64,000 nucleotides of DNA from Saururus chinensis (GCA_035235625.1 CP141147.1:12885001-12949000), one strand, 5' to 3'; shown: positions 23,400 to 35,556, numbered from the stretch's first letter. Translations and numbers: made by a program. The notes: a model not told the origin generated them from the sequence alone.

Positions 23400-24689
23400 T
23401 TTTGTCAGTGATAGAGATCAAAATATTTCAGTCACTTCGGTCATGGTCAATTGGGCTCGGACATCGCAGACGCGGACTCAAACACGGTCGACCGAAGTCC
23501 ATTTCCACCCCTACTTCCAAAGTACTGAGGAGCGGACTGAGGGTAAGGGGCGGATTGAGGCAAAGGTTAGCAGCATGGTGGGCAGCGGGGGTTGCTCAAA
23601 CCTGGCCAAAGGATGACTTAGGTTGGGAGGAACTTGACTTGGCCATGGTGTGATGGGAAGTGTTGGCTACTTGCTAGTGGGTTCAACGAGGCGAATGGCT
23701 GGAAAGCTTCAATCGGGGCACCTGGGAAGTTGGGGCTTCGACAAGGGCATCGAAGAATCAAGTGCGGAAGGCCTTTTAACCCCTTAACTTGTCGGATGTG
23801 GAAAGGGGGTGGCTACCCCCATACTTGGCAGCGGACAGCCAAGTTTTGCTAGGCAACGGATAGCCTAGGCAGCCCCTTGGGCATGGATGGATGCTGGGAC
23901 AGCGCGGGAGGTGGTCCGGATGAGCTACTCGCCTTGCGGAGCAGGCTGGGTAGGAGTCCTTGTGCGGGTGGGACTCTAGCAGCGAAGCTGGGCGCTGCTT
24001 GGACTTAGGGGAGGACTCCAAAGGCGGATGAGATTCAGCTATGCTAGTTGGCTGCACTCCTAGTTGGAGTAGGAGTCCGGGTAGTAGGTTCCTAGGACGG
24101 ACAAGACCCACACTGGCAGGCAAGTCACACTCCTAGGGCAGATGGAAGTTGAAGTTGCTGGTTTCCTCGGATGGGCTAACTCTTGGAGGTAGTATGGTGA
24201 TGGACTTCTAGCAAAGGATGGACTCTTGAAGACTTCCTAAACTATGCTAGGGTGGAATGTCTTTGGGCTGAGAGTTGGACAGGGTGAGGACTCTTGTATT
24301 GGGTGGGTTTTGTACTCTTAGTGGCACTAGGACGACCAGCTTCAGGCTGAGTCTTTATAAAGGGATGAGCAAGGCGGCCATGGCTGATCAGAGAAGGATA
24401 TCTTCCTGCACAGTGAACCAAGGAGTTGAGAGGAAAGCTCTTAGCCTGGTGGATCAGCCATTGCCCTCTCCCTATATTGTATTTCAGCGGATAGAAATAT
24501 AGCTTGGGTGGAGACCCTTGCACCAAGTCAGACTGTGTTGCTGTTTTGTTTGTGTTTCCTTTGCGCATACGAGTGGGAAGGGAAAAAGTGGTTGTTGGCA
24601 GCACGGTGCAGCCAGGCCATCACGAGTGCGAACACTAGGCAAAGCTTCGTGCCCGTGACACCTTCCAAGGGGGAGGCAAATACATCTTG
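23400..24689. other. Unresolved sequence upstream of the Reina-like relic
   Basis: Moderately GC-rich, without recognisable motifs. It may be the eroded LTR, gag and RT part of the relic at 24690-26290, since that relic begins only at RNase H. Frames here are short and lack known domains. Confidence 0.3.
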
Positions 24690-26290
24690 GCCAACTCCAA
24701 CCACCACCCTCACCTTGTGGTGTTTCTTACAATTTGATGCTACGCAAAAGACCTTTGTCACTCTAAAGGCTACCAAGACTTCCGACCCCATTCTTGCCTT
24801 GCCTAACTTTTTGAAACCCTTTGTGGTGGAGACTAATACATTAGGTAGTGGCCACAGGACTGTGTTACTTCAAGATTGTCACCTTATTGCCATCTTCACT
24901 AAAGCTCTCTCTGAGCGCTCCCTACACCTCTTGGTATACAAGAAAGTGGCATTCGCGGTCATTCATCTCGTGACAAAATTGTGGACCTATCTCCTTGGAT
25001 TGCAATTCATGATTTAGAGGACCACCAACCCTTCAAGGTCTTTTTTGACGATGATGGGTGAGAAAATTTTGGAATTATGACGATGAGGTCATATATAAAA
25101 AAGAAGTGGACAACACCATCATCAATGCTCTAACCTAACCATCCATTTTTTTGCATTCTTTGACGAGTCGCGACAGGCATATGGAGAGGATACCGAGGCC
25201 ATTGACATTTTGGCACGCCTTCACACAAACCATTTGAGCTTACCCTTGTTTGTTTTGTAGGATGATCTTCTATATTAGAAAGGGTACCTTTAGGTGCTTT
25301 TGGTGCCTGATCTCTACCGTAGGATTATTCCTCATTTCCATGATACACAAGTTGAAGACCACAAAAGCTCTTTGTGCACCTACAAGAGGGTCAGTGCCAA
25401 TTTCTTGTGGAGAAGCATCAAACAAGGGGTCCATTAGTATGTGGTGCAGTGTGATGTCTGCTAGTGTGTCCCCTGTGGGCTTTCGAAGCCCTTGCCCATT
25501 TTGGAGATGGTTTGGAAGGACGCCTACATATATTTCATGGAAGCCTTGCCTTTGATTAGTGGCATGTCAATCATTATGGTAGTTGTTGACCGGCAATCCA
25601 AGTATGCACATTTTTTATACATCGGGCGCCCCTACATTGCTAAGAGTACTAAGAAACTTTATGTTCAAGAGGTGGCATGGCTGCTTGCCATGCGAAAAAA
25701 ATGGTTTTGGATCGGGACACATACTCTGTATCTAATTTTTGGCATGAGTCCTTAATCTCCAAGAACACATTAATTTTTGGTATGCCTATCACCCCAAGAC
25801 TGATGGACGGACAGAAGTTGTTAACCATTGCCTTGAGTAGTATTTGCAAATGCTTTTGTGGGCAGAATTGTCTTACTACACTGCCTATCATACCGCCACT
25901 AGCTTTACTCTATTTCAGGTGGCTTACGGGTGTCCACCTCCCTTTGTCCTTGCCTATGACCCGTGCTATGGTATTGTATCCGAGGTGTATTACTTGTTGC
26001 AGATCAATGATGAAGTTTTGCATCAAGTAAAGATTAATCTCGTGGCTGCCAAGAACATAATGAAACAAGTTTATGATCACCATCACAAAAATTGGTAATT
26101 TCAGGTGGGGGATCATGTCTATTTTAACCTCCAGCCCTTCTTCCAAAGTGTTTCATGTCACCTACCTCCATTGCTATGTTGGGGACCCTGTGAGGATTTC
26201 TCTGACTGCTCCACCGCCTCTTCCTCCCACTGAGTCATCCACTTTAGAGTTCACTTCTGTAGTTATAGGACTTGAGATGAGTACTTGAGT
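24690..26290 (+). pseudogene. Heavily decayed Reina-like gypsy pol relic
   Basis: The 5' part (24729-25016) resembles RNase H: FVTLKATKTSDPILALP, KPFVVETNTLGSG (catalytic Asp changed to Asn) and SERSLHLLVYKKVAFAVI. Then come integrase pieces in several phases: GKSIIMVVVDR-like MSIIMVVVDRQSKYAHF near 25562-25617, the NCLEQYL-like block near 25830, LSYYTAYHTATSFTLFQVAYG near 25870 and a C-terminal piece with VFHVTYLHCYVGDP near 26145-26195. The order of blocks matches the element at 30656-35970, so it belongs to the same lineage but is much older. No LTRs were found. Confidence 0.75.
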
Positions 26291-27493
26291 AGCAAGTTTT
26301 GTGGTTAAGATTGTGTATAATAAAAGCAAGCCTTTGATGGTGCCAACGCTATGTAATAGCCGAGGCCTCTCTTTTGTAGTAGTGAAGATTGTCTCCTCTT
26401 TCCCACATCTCTATTTTCTTTCCACTCTTTCGTCGGCGCTCAGTACGTATCATGTGCCAGCCTTTGGAGCACAATTAGATTGCAGCAGGATGAGGAAGAT
26501 AGAATGGAAGTGGACCATGGTAATGTCTCATGTAATGCGATAAGATGGTGCTGACCATGTCCAAATGGATGGACATGTTTCAAGAGAGATATCGACGACA
26601 GTTGAGGGTAGGGCTAAAGGGGAAGCAGATTAAGTTTTGTCGAGGATAATTTTTGGCTAAATGGACGTTGTGGGGGCCAAAATTTCTAAAGGTGAAGATT
26701 ATCGATGACCTATGAGTGCTGAGATACTTTCCTAACAATAATTTTTGTCAACTGGGCTGGATTTGATGAACCTTCAGAGCCAGATGTGGTGGAGGAAAGC
26801 CTTCCACTGCTGATGAGGGCACTTAAGAAAAAGAGGAAGAAATTGAACCCAACAAGAAAATATTCCTGAGCTAGTGGACATTCAACCCATTGCAGTGATC
26901 GGCTTCACCAAGAGAGCTAAGGTTTAGCTAGATGGTAGGAAGGCGGATAAATTACTGAGGATATCAGAATTTCTTAACTTGTGTGAATTAAAAGTCACAT
27001 GTATGATTGGGAGAGTGGAAGGGGCTAGCTAAGTGCCTTTGAAAAGAGCAGAGGAATGGAGTAAGTTCATTAGTTTAACTAAAATATAATTGTTTTCATT
27101 TAGTTTCATTTTTTATGATGTATTAACAATTATGTTATACATTGGAGAGCAATATGGGATCCCTCATAACCTCTAGCTTTGTTCAGGGTGTCACAACTAC
27201 CACAATGTGGATGGGGGAGAAGGTTTGATATATATAATGTTAAATAATTAATTTATATCAACTTGTTGAATTGCATGACGTAGAGGAAGAAGTTGTTGCA
27301 TGCTTTCCACTCGGTCCAGTTTTTTTTAGTTTTCTTTCATTTCTCGGTTAGTTTCCTTTTATTTCATCGTACTTAACTAATAAACCTCTACGTTGCAAAA
27401 TGGCCCCACCCCCAAAGTACCGAAAAACCAAACTCACACACTATCAAACCAGCAAACTCAAAAACTACCAAACCTAGTGAATATAACTTACCG
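26291..27493. other. Unresolved region, nothing recognised
   Basis: Between the Reina-like relic and repeat copy 2. It may include the eroded 3' end of the relic. No LTR ends, inverted repeats or protein motifs were identified. Confidence 0.3.
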
Positions 27494-28355
27494 AATACCA
27501 ATTCTTCCTTCCATGTTTAGTAAAGCATCTTCAAGGCAAAGTGTGTAAGAAGACATGGTCATATTTAGGGAAAATATTTGTTTTTAGTTGATAAAAGAGG
27601 ATGATAGTTTTTATTTATTTGTTTAATGAGTATAGTTTGGACCATCTTAGTTGTTGTGTTGTATAATAATACACTTTCTCCTAGAGTTCTTCTCAATGTT
27701 TCATTACATTTAGATTGTAATTTTTTCATACAATATATAGGAGAATGCGTAGACTTATAGTAACTGACCTCATTTACAAAGTACCAAAGTTTTTTATGTT
27801 CCAAAGTACCAAAGTACTTATGTTCACAAGTACCCAAATACTAAAGTACTTATGTTGGAAAGTACTTTTGTTCCAATTAAAGCACCAAAGTACCAATGTA
27901 ACTCTGTTCAAAAGTTCCAAAGTACAAATGTACTTCTGCTCAAAAGTACCAAAGTACCAACATACTTCTTGTCAATAATACCAAAGTACCAAATTATCAA
28001 AGTGTAGAACATAAAAATACAAGAATGAGGTTTGAAGAATAGATCATAGATGATGAGATCATATGTAGTACTTTTCCAAATAATTTGATGGATGGAAATT
28101 TTCAAAAGCCAAACTAGAACCTATTCAAACTGTCGCCTTGACCAGATGGTCTGGCCCCAACTTCTACTTTTGTTTCCATCAGTGTAGTAGTCCTTACTGC
28201 AGGGTATGTTTTTTAGTTTTCTGGATAATGGCTGAATTAATATTTGTCTTCTTCCTCCTTTTGTTGGACCAGATTCAGGACGTTTAGACTCGTTTCCTTC
28301 ATTACTTTGTTGGTACGGGGTTCTCTTTTATTCCCCCTGTGATAATATCTTTTTT
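27494..28355 (-). repeat. Dispersed repeat copy 2 (empty-site copy)
   Basis: Reverse complement of 1735-2797 plus 4180-4273. Around 27580-27592 the sequence runs uninterrupted where copy 1 carries CACTA-1. It includes the GTAC-rich short-repeat zone (27775-28000). The similarity ends at 27494 just before a sequence reading GGTAAGTTATATT on the minus strand, which looks like a splice donor, so the repeat might descend from a gene fragment; that is speculative. Confidence 0.7.
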
Positions 28356-29976
28356 TTTGGTCTACCGTCTAGTATTCTCATACAAGGAGGCTTTACCATA
28401 AGTTGAGCAATCCACTCTAGTGTATCCCACTATTCTGTGAGGAGTACGGGGTAGATCCCACAAGTATAAATCATTCTATAGGTGTTTTTTGTATACACTG
28501 AGAAACATTCCTAGATGTAGTCAATGCACCATAGTGCAATAGTGGACAATGCATGTACACAGGGCGGCTAAGCAAGGAGGCTGGATATGTGGAGAGGAAT
28601 TTTCTTATAGAAAATGTAGGGACTACCACATCTACTTTAGTTCATGATAAAATAGGGTGATTAATGCATGATTTAAGAATGATCCATGTTGTATGATTGA
28701 TAGTTGAAGTATGATCACATGATTATCTTGTTCAAGGCTAGAGCTTTTTTATTAGCATTTACTGTTCCTTTTATGCATGTTAGAGAATGTTAGTACAATG
28801 GTTGCAATGGGTTATTCAGTATCTCTCATTTCTGTAATTAGATATTTCAAAAGTTTTATCAACGGTGATGATCATTACAGATAGGTTTGCTTCTTCGGAA
28901 AAGAGGTTTTTCTCTTGGATTTTACTGTGTGACCAGAAAGGTTGAATTATTTTGGTTGCTCAATTTTCTTTGAAATTTTTATGTGAGTTCAGCTATAACC
29001 TAAACTTCCACTGGTTAAAATTACATAAAATTTCACAAAGTTTGCATCGATCAACCAGTTGCTTATTTCTGAAACTAGTTTTCTACTACTTTCCAATTCC
29101 GGACTTCCGACTTGACTTATATGACCAATACCCCATAAAATGACTAGGAAAATTATAAGACTCCTATAAGAGTCTAGTTTTGTTTGTGAATTTTTGGGAT
29201 TTTTCTTACAATACGTCTATTAGACTTTTGGGAATCATAAAAAGTATGAAAATCAATTTTAGTAGTTAAAAGTTCTTTGCAATTTTTGAAGACCAAATGA
29301 TGTCAGACCGTCCTCAAACTTTCTAGAGACCACGCCCTATGAGTTCTAGTTATAGTTCAAAAACCTTGTGTCCATTTTGATTCCAATTGACATAGATATA
29401 ATCTTAGGAGTCATAAGTGTTTATGGAATTCTGCATAGTGTAGTAATTTACATAAATCTAGGGAAAATACTTTTAGTGACCAGACCCAACCCTATATCTA
29501 ATTCTGAACCCTAGACATGTGAAAATTTCGTGGTCCGAATTTCAAGCTAATCAGACATGTTTTGGTAATTCCCCTTAAAATTGGAAATCAGAATAGTAAG
29601 AATCAGGGTTTTACCTTATACAATACTTAGACAAGTAAATGTCTACTCCGATCACCCAGTCAGCCAAAATGTGAAACTTCCCAATTTCAAATATTTTGAA
29701 TGCTTATAATTGGAGTTACATGTGTAGAATGTTACTTTACTAACTCGTGTAAAATGGTCATTTTGATGGTATCATGAATTGCCATATTTGAAAGTACATA
29801 ATGTGAATTCACCTTTCATGTGGGATTCATGTATGTGGGGACTAGATAAAGACTTCTGTATGTTGAAGTGTGATGATGATGATGTCATAACGTATGAGAT
29901 ACTCATGTTATGACTGTGTTATATGCTTGTTGGGTATAAAATACATCGATTGTACCATGGGTCATGTTTTATTCAA
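28356..29976. other. Unresolved, LTR-like AT-rich sequence
   Basis: About 1.6 kb without coding motifs. Parts around 29280-29600 read like the upstream half of a gypsy LTR, but no TG...CA ends or second copy could be fixed. Nothing else was seen. Confidence 0.3.
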
Positions 29977-30374
29977 TTTTTTAAAACTCGGGCTGGACTG
30001 GGACTAAGCGGGCCGGTCCATCTGAGTCCCTGGGTCAAGTTGACCCAACCAGGTCAACAAGACCCGACCTGGTAAATTGCCAACCCGGGTTGGTCCGGAA
30101 TCGACTCATGCATGTATTCTTCACAAAAAAGATATTACTTGCACAAGATGGGATTCAAAGTGCCACCTCGTTAAGTCTTGAAACAAAGAACTAACCAAGT
30201 GGGTTGTGCTGTCTTTGCATTACATAGGCTGCTTAACTTTTATATTTAAGTCAAACTTATTGATTTCGCTTAAATATTATAATCAATTGGATCAACTCGG
30301 GATGATATGTGGTTGAACCAAATTGGACTGGCCCAGTGACCAATATGGGCGGCCAGGCCGCTTTTTATAACACC
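29977..30374 (-). mobile_element. GACC-rich MITE-like element with tRNA-like core, copy 2
   Basis: In reverse complement it aligns part by part with 5441-5823: TGGTGTTATAAAAAGCGGCC end, GGTCACTGGGCCAG block, tRNA-like middle (CCACTTGGTTAGTTC as A-box, CACTTTGAATCCC as B-box), a TTCTTCAC block, then GACC/GGTC-rich tail ending in AGTTTTAAAA. The two copies differ a lot in the spacers, so the family is old. Confidence 0.6.
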
Positions 30375-30655
30375 AGTTTTATTACGGCATCTATGATGAC
30401 AATGACAAATCTAGGACACTAGAATGTAGGTTGTACTCTTGCTGTGTACATGGTAACATGTACATGAAAGCACTTCTATAAAGAACCATTAGTGCCTATA
30501 ATATGGAATGTAGGTACTCATAGGGACCGCAAAGTTGATGTTTCCCCAATGTGTTGGCTAAGTTCATTATTTACCAAGATCAGTTGAGCCGAGTTAGTTA
30601 GGTCATTATGTTGGCTTTGTTGTTCTGATACAAGTAAATTTAGTTAATCAACTTG

Positions 30656-31038
30656 TGTTATGCACGATGATCAATCTCTCAGAGGACTTCCCCAGACTTT
30701 ACTTTATTATTTTTACTTAATTGCATTTAACTATTTATTATTGTAATAGTTTAGTATTTGTTTTAGTTTGGTATTTGGATGTAAAACTATATTGGTTTAG
30801 TTAGTGGCCCGGGCTAGCCGAACCACTAACTGGCTTGTTCACCTAGGGAACTGGATCGGCCCGGTTTGGGTTGGGCATGACTCCCTAGGAGACTGGTCAT
30901 CCCCTATATGGGGCTATCCTCTCTTGTTTATGAGTATGCTATTGAATTTACACAGACTTCTCATATTTTTTCCTCGCTTCTCCCATTTCTCTGCATGAAT
31001 ACTCATTGATAATGATTGTGCCTTCACCGAGCACATCA
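30656..31038 (+). repeat. 5' LTR of Reina-like element
   Basis: Starts TGTTATGCACGATG and ends GAGCACATCA, followed by the PBS. It contains the block CCCGGGCTAGCC and a late ATGAGTATGCTATTG. The 3' copy is at 35589-35970. Confidence 0.95.
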
Positions 31039-31039
31039 T

Positions 31040-31050
31040 TGGTATCAGAG
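31040..31050 (+). promoter_or_regulatory. Primer binding site (tRNA-iMet)
   Basis: TGGTATCAGAG lies one base after the 5' LTR and matches the sequence complementary to the 3' end of plant initiator methionine tRNA, the usual primer of this group. Confidence 0.9.
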
Positions 31051-31068
31051 TATTTATGATCCCCGGCC

Positions 31069-32540
31069 ATGGCTCAAGGTAAGCAAGTTGTTGTTGTTCC
31101 CAAGGTTCCTCCGGAGGAGGTTCCTGCCTCAGCGTCCGCGGACAACCAAAAAGAAGTTCCTGCGACAGCCGGCGAACCCACTCTGTCCGAGATTATGGCT
31201 GAGTTAAAGGCCAAGAACGTGCGCTTGGCAAGTGTGGAGGCGAAGAGCGAGGTCCAGGCTGCACGCGAAGTGCCCATCCTACCTGGGCCACCCCTTGCTA
31301 TCCTAGAGAGGGGTGGACCATTGCAGCCTCCCGAACTGACCTTTCCCGGACCCCAACACTAGAAGACATCGACGCGAGGGTCTTCCCATGCCCGGTGCAA
31401 TTTGGCACTGGCAATCAATCGCTAGAGGGAAGATGCCAGGCATGGGACATGTGAGGCGCACCATGTGTTCGAGAAAATGTCCCTATGATGTCGCCCCCTC
31501 CAAATCACTTCTATGATGCAGAGGAGGAGTGGGACGAGTATCCCGGGCATCGTGGTAGACAACCGGGGGGGGCTGAACCCCGTTTGGCTCGCCTACAGTT
31601 TCCCCACTATAATGGAGATGACGATTCTGTGGAATGGCTGTATGTTGTGGACGGTTGTCCACAACGGCGTGGTAGCTGGCATAGGGGACGAGAGCAGCAC
31701 AGGGAGGCCGGGAAAGGGGAGAAGACAGAACTCAATAATTCATTTCATCCCCTCAATTAGGGCGCAACTCTTATATTTAAATAGACTAGCTAAGTGGGCT
31801 CATTGACAAGCACCTAAGGCCCATTAGCATAATTAAAATAAATCACTAATTACATAATTAACCAAATTACCTAAATGCCCTTATTATATAAAACCCCTAA
31901 ATACCCTAATATGTGGCCCCAGTGGCAGTCCCTTGCAGCCCCTAGAACGTTCACAACACTGTATAAGGTGGAAAAGTTCTTCGCCTAGCAAGGGACACAT
32001 TCTAAGCCTGAACGTCTGTGCATTGCTACCTTTCACCTCAATGGGGATGCTTCAGTTTGGTTTGAGAGTTTCGAAAAAGAGGTGCGCTACCCCACCTGGT
32101 TCGCCTTCTCCGATGAGCTCTGCATTCAATTTGGGCCGAATAAATTTTAGGACTTCAACGAGATGTTTTCCACCTTATGCCAGACCACCACCGTCTGTGC
32201 ATACTATACAGAGTTTATGAAGGTGCCAACCGACTCCCTGACTGTCCAGTGGCCGCCTTGGTGGGCAAGTTATGCGTGGTCTAAAGCCTGAAATCTCTGA
32301 GGAAATGCGCCACTCCCCTTGCGCCAGTATGAGGGACGTCATGTGCCATGCCCACATCGAGGAAGATAAGCTGACTAGGCAGTGCAGAGGCGGGTGGCTT
32401 GCACCTATGCCCCGGCCTATCCTGAGCACCAACCCACTTGCAGCTACCACTAGCAGCCCGGCAGTAGGCTGCCCTGGCCAGCAGGCCGCACCGCCCAGCC
32501 AAATTGTTCGACGCCTTACTCCAGCTCAGATGGAAGAGTG
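31069..32540 (+). pseudogene. Gag of Reina-like element, interrupted by a solo LTR
   Basis: The start at 31069 gives MAQGKQVVVVPKVPPEE, followed by a charged segment (LSEIMAELKAKN) suggesting a short coiled coil, then a stop at 31360. Capsid motifs follow in another phase: LARLQFPHYNGDDDSVEWLY up to 31642. There the 316 bp solo LTR intervenes. After it the frame continues with YKVEKFFA, then RLCIATFHLNGDASVWFESF near 32040 and YYTEFMKVP near 32205. Stops and shifts are scattered throughout. Without the insertion the WLYKVEKFFA block would be continuous, which proves the insertion point. Confidence 0.85.
31643..31958 (-). mobile_element. Copia-type solo LTR nested in gag
   Basis: 316 bp with minus-strand ends TGTTGTGAACG and CGTCCACAACA, so the 11 bp termini are near-inverted and of TG...CA type. 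It is flanked by a perfect 5 bp duplication CTGTA (31638-31642, 31959-31963). A minus-strand TATA box CTATTTAAATATAAG (31784-31770) sits at the position expected for an LTR promoter, followed by a leader-like CT-rich segment. No internal region is left. The Ty1/copia call is inferred from size and promoter style only. Confidence 0.88.
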
Positions 32541-32553
32541 ATAGTCAAAAGGG

Positions 32554-32934
32554 TTGTGCTTTCGCTATGACGAGAAGTTTGTTCCCGGGCACCGCTGTTC
32601 TGTTAAAGGCAGCCTCCTCATGGAGGAGGTAGATGAGGACAGCGAAGGAGGGGTCGGAGTTGATTTGTTTTGCCCAAAGGATGTGTTGCTCGAAATTTCA
32701 GTCCATGCATTTTCGGGGGCATTCACTCCACGCACAATGCGAGTCTAGGGTTACCTTAAGCGGGAGTAGGTGGCTATCTTGATCGACACTGGGTCCACTC
32801 ATAACTTTATTAATGACAAGGTAGCCCATCGGCTGGGTTGTTTCCTCTCAGACTCTAAATCCTTTGATGTGCTGATTGGCGACGACAAGCATCTTCGAGT
32901 TCAGGGGTGTGTGCTCAGGTTACACTCTCTATCC
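32554..32934 (+). pseudogene. Gag C-terminal Cys motif and aspartic protease
   Basis: CFRYDEKFVPGHRC near 32554 corresponds to the CxxCxxxxxxxGHxC type Cys-His motif of this lineage with one Cys changed to Tyr. After an acidic spacer (EEVDEDSEGG) and a stop, VAILIDTGSTHNFIND near 32771-32818 contains the intact D-T-G-S protease active site, followed by [15 protein letters not shown]. The reading then breaks off: the long linker that normally separates protease and RT is missing, and RT starts almost at once. Confidence 0.85.
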
Positions 32935-33676
32935 TAGTACGAGTTTGTACTCATCCCCGGTACTGCTGGTTCGCAAGAAGGATGGTTCATTGCGGTTTTG
33001 TGTTGATTATCGTGCTTTGAATGCAATCACCGTCAAAGACATATACCCGATTCCAGTGATTGAGGAGCTGTGGGATGAGCTGACAGGTGCCACAGTCTTT
33101 ACTAAGCTCAACCTACATTTAGGATATCATCAGATTCAGGTGCCATTTCGAGTTCAGGATACAGTCTTTACTAAGTCCGTTGGCGTTCACAAGACCGCAA
33201 TCCGGGCTCATGACGTCCATTTCGAGTTTCTAGTGATGCCATTTGGGCCGACCAACGCCCCCTCCGCCTTCCAGTGCCTCATGAATTTTATTTTCCGGCC
33301 GTTCCTACGTCGCTATATATTGGTCTTCTTTGATGATATCTTGGTGTACAACAGATCTTGGGTAGAGCACTTGACGCATCTCAGGTCGGTCTTCTCTATC
33401 TTGCGAGCTAATTCCTTATTCCTGAAGCACTCGAAGTGTTCATTTGGCAGGCCGCAGGTTGATTATTTGGGCCATATTATCTCGAGGGGAAGTGTTGCTA
33501 CTGACCCGGCCAAGGTGGCCGCCATGCTCTCTTGGCCTCAACCCACATGCGTCCGGGCACTCAGGGGTTTTCTGGGCCTTACAGGTTATTATTGCCGGTT
33601 CATCAATTGGTATGGCGAGTTGGCTCACCCCCTCACGGAGCTTCTTAAGAAGGGGGCTTTTGTTTGGACTGAGTAG
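32935..33676 (+). pseudogene. Reverse transcriptase, catalytic Asp lost
   Basis: Opens at [20 protein letters not shown], i.e. directly in RT block 1, so roughly 200 residues of upstream linker are deleted. The block normally reading KLDLxxGYHQI is [13 protein letters not shown], replacing the first catalytic Asp with Asn. [18 protein letters not shown] and [13 protein letters not shown] (the D-D pair present) follow, then [12 protein letters not shown] and the connection domain [10 protein letters not shown]. It stops at 33676 (FVWTE then TAG). The missing Asp alone should abolish polymerisation. Confidence 0.9.
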
Positions 33677-33682
33677 GCCCAA

Positions 33683-34163
33683 ATGGCATTTGAGGGGCTT
33701 AAGTTGGCTATGGCCTCCGCCCCGGTTCTGCTATTACCTGACTTCAGCCGACCATTTGTGGTGGAGACAAATGATTCCGTCGGGGCTTGGGGGCAGTCCT
33801 TTTGCAGGATGAGCACGCTATTGCTTATTTCAGTAAAACCTTGGCTACCCACTCCCTGTCCCTATCCATGTGTGAGAAGGAGATGTTGGCTATCGTCCTC
33901 GTAGTATACAAGTGGCGTCCTTACATGGTCGCCGGTTCCTGATTCGTACCGATCACTAGCCACTGAAATACTTCTTGGAACAACGAGTGTCTACTCCTTC
34001 TCAACAGCGGTGGGTAAGCAAGTTGCTAGGATACTACTACAAGGTCATATACAAGAAAGGGTCTAAGAACATCGTGGCCGATGCGCTATCTCGCAGTCCG
34101 GCGTCATCCTCTTGCTTGGCTTTCTCCACTCTATCTTGCCCCTTTATTGAGGAGCTACGATAG
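33683..34163 (+). pseudogene. RNase H of Reina-like element, frameshifted
   Basis: MAFEGLKLAMASAPVLLLPDF and RPFVVETNDSVGAWG mark the N-terminal half (the usual ETDAS reads ETNDS). A shift occurs near 33810. Further on, in other phases, are YEKEMLAIV-like sequence near 33880 and LLGYYYKVIYKKGSKNIVADALSR near 34020-34095, the end of the RNase H/connection region. Confidence 0.85.
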
Positions 34164-34172
34164 GCCTATGGT

Positions 34173-35106
34173 GTGGATTCATGGAAGCAGAATGTGATTG
34201 CCGGCCTCCAGACCGACCCTGCTACCCGACCCTTCTTTTTGTGGCGGGATGACCTTCTCTTCTGGAAGGACCGACTATGGGTTCCAGAGGTCACTAACCT
34301 TCATCGCCGCATCCTTTCGCACTTCCATGACACTCCTGTGGCTGGTCATGAGGGAGCCTTCCACACCTACAAACTGGTCAGCCAGAGTTTCCTATGGCAG
34401 GGCATATGGCAGGTTGTCCATGACTACGTGGCCGCTTGTGATGTTTGTCAGTGGACTAAAGCGACCACGACCTCGCTTGCCGGTTTGTTGCAGCCCTTGC
34501 TTATTCCAGATAAGGGTTGGGAGGACGTTTCAATGGACTTTGTGGAGGCTTTGCCCGTGGTGCAGGGTAAGTCCATTATTATGGTTGTGGTGGACCGGCT
34601 GTTCAAGTATGCTCATTTTTGCACACTGGGCCATCCCTTCACTGTTGAGACTGTAGCTGAGATCTATTTTCGCGAGGTGGCCCCAACTTCACGGTATGCC
34701 CCGCACAATTGTTTCTGACAATGATTGGATCTTCCTTTCGAAGTTCTGGCAGGAGTTTTTCACTTTACAGGGGTCATCTCTCCATATGAGCACTACTTAT
34801 CACCCCTAGACGGATGGGCAGACTGAGGTAGTTAACCGTTGCATAGAGCAGTATCTTCGATGCTTTACTATGACACAATACCGCCGATGGCTTCAGCTTC
34901 TTCCATGGACCGAGTGGTCTTATAATACTGCCTATCATACACACGCTGGGTTCTCTCCGTTTGAGGTGCTCTATGGCCATCCGCCACCAACGGTATTATC
35001 ATATATACCTCACCGTTCTTCTGTGGCAGAGGTGGATTATATGTTGCAGACACTAGTTAAAGGAGAATTTGTCATATGCCCAGAACTGGATGAAGCAGAT
35101 TTATGA
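34173..35106 (+). pseudogene. Integrase core of Reina-like element
   Basis: Zinc-binding residues are HFHDTPVAGH and CDVCQ (H-H-C-C). The first catalytic Asp is in SMDFVEALP, and the adjacent block SIIMVVVDRLFKYAHF is well kept. After a shift near 34690, TIVSDNDWIFLSKFW supplies the second Asp and, past a stop at 34808, TDGQTEVVN supplies the Glu, so all three catalytic residues are still readable. LPWTEWSYNTAYHTHAGFSP and FEVLYGHPPP complete the core. Stops and shifts prevent production of the full protein. Confidence 0.88.
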
Positions 35107-35556
35107 TCATCACCATACTGATCGTGAGTATGTGGTGGATGATATGGTTTATGTGTCAGTTCTCCCTCATCAACAGACCTCCTTGTTTCAGCCTGAGAAC
35201 TCCAAGCTTGCTTCCCGTTTCCATGGTCTGTATGCTGTAGAGGAGCGTGTTGGTCCTGTGGCCTACCGCCTGGCCTTGCCCCCTGACTCCTTGGTTCATC
35301 CCATCTTTCATGTGTCCCTTCTACGACGGTTTGTAGGTGACTTGTCATTGGTTGTGGGTGCTCCTCCTCCTCCCCTGATGGACCCAGTTCCGCCGTCCGA
35401 CCCTGTTCCTATTTTGGTGCTTAAGAAGCACCGGGTCCATCACTCTAGTCGCATTATTACTGAGGTCTTGATTTCTTGGCAAGGCCAGCTGTTGGTTGAC
35501 TCTACGTAGATGCCTGAGGATGAGTTTATGACTCGCTTTCCAGCTTGGTCACCTTG
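35069..35556 (+). pseudogene. Integrase C-terminus and chromodomain
   Basis: MKQIYDHHHTDREYVVDDMVYV and ASRFHGLYAVEERVG form the GPY/F-like module; HPIFHVSLLRRFVGD follows. The end, VLKKHRVHHSSRIITEVLISWQG and the stop-interrupted MPEDEFMTRFPAW, is a chromodomain-like tail. It overlaps the end of the integrase core in a different phase because of a frameshift near 35060. Confidence 0.8.
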
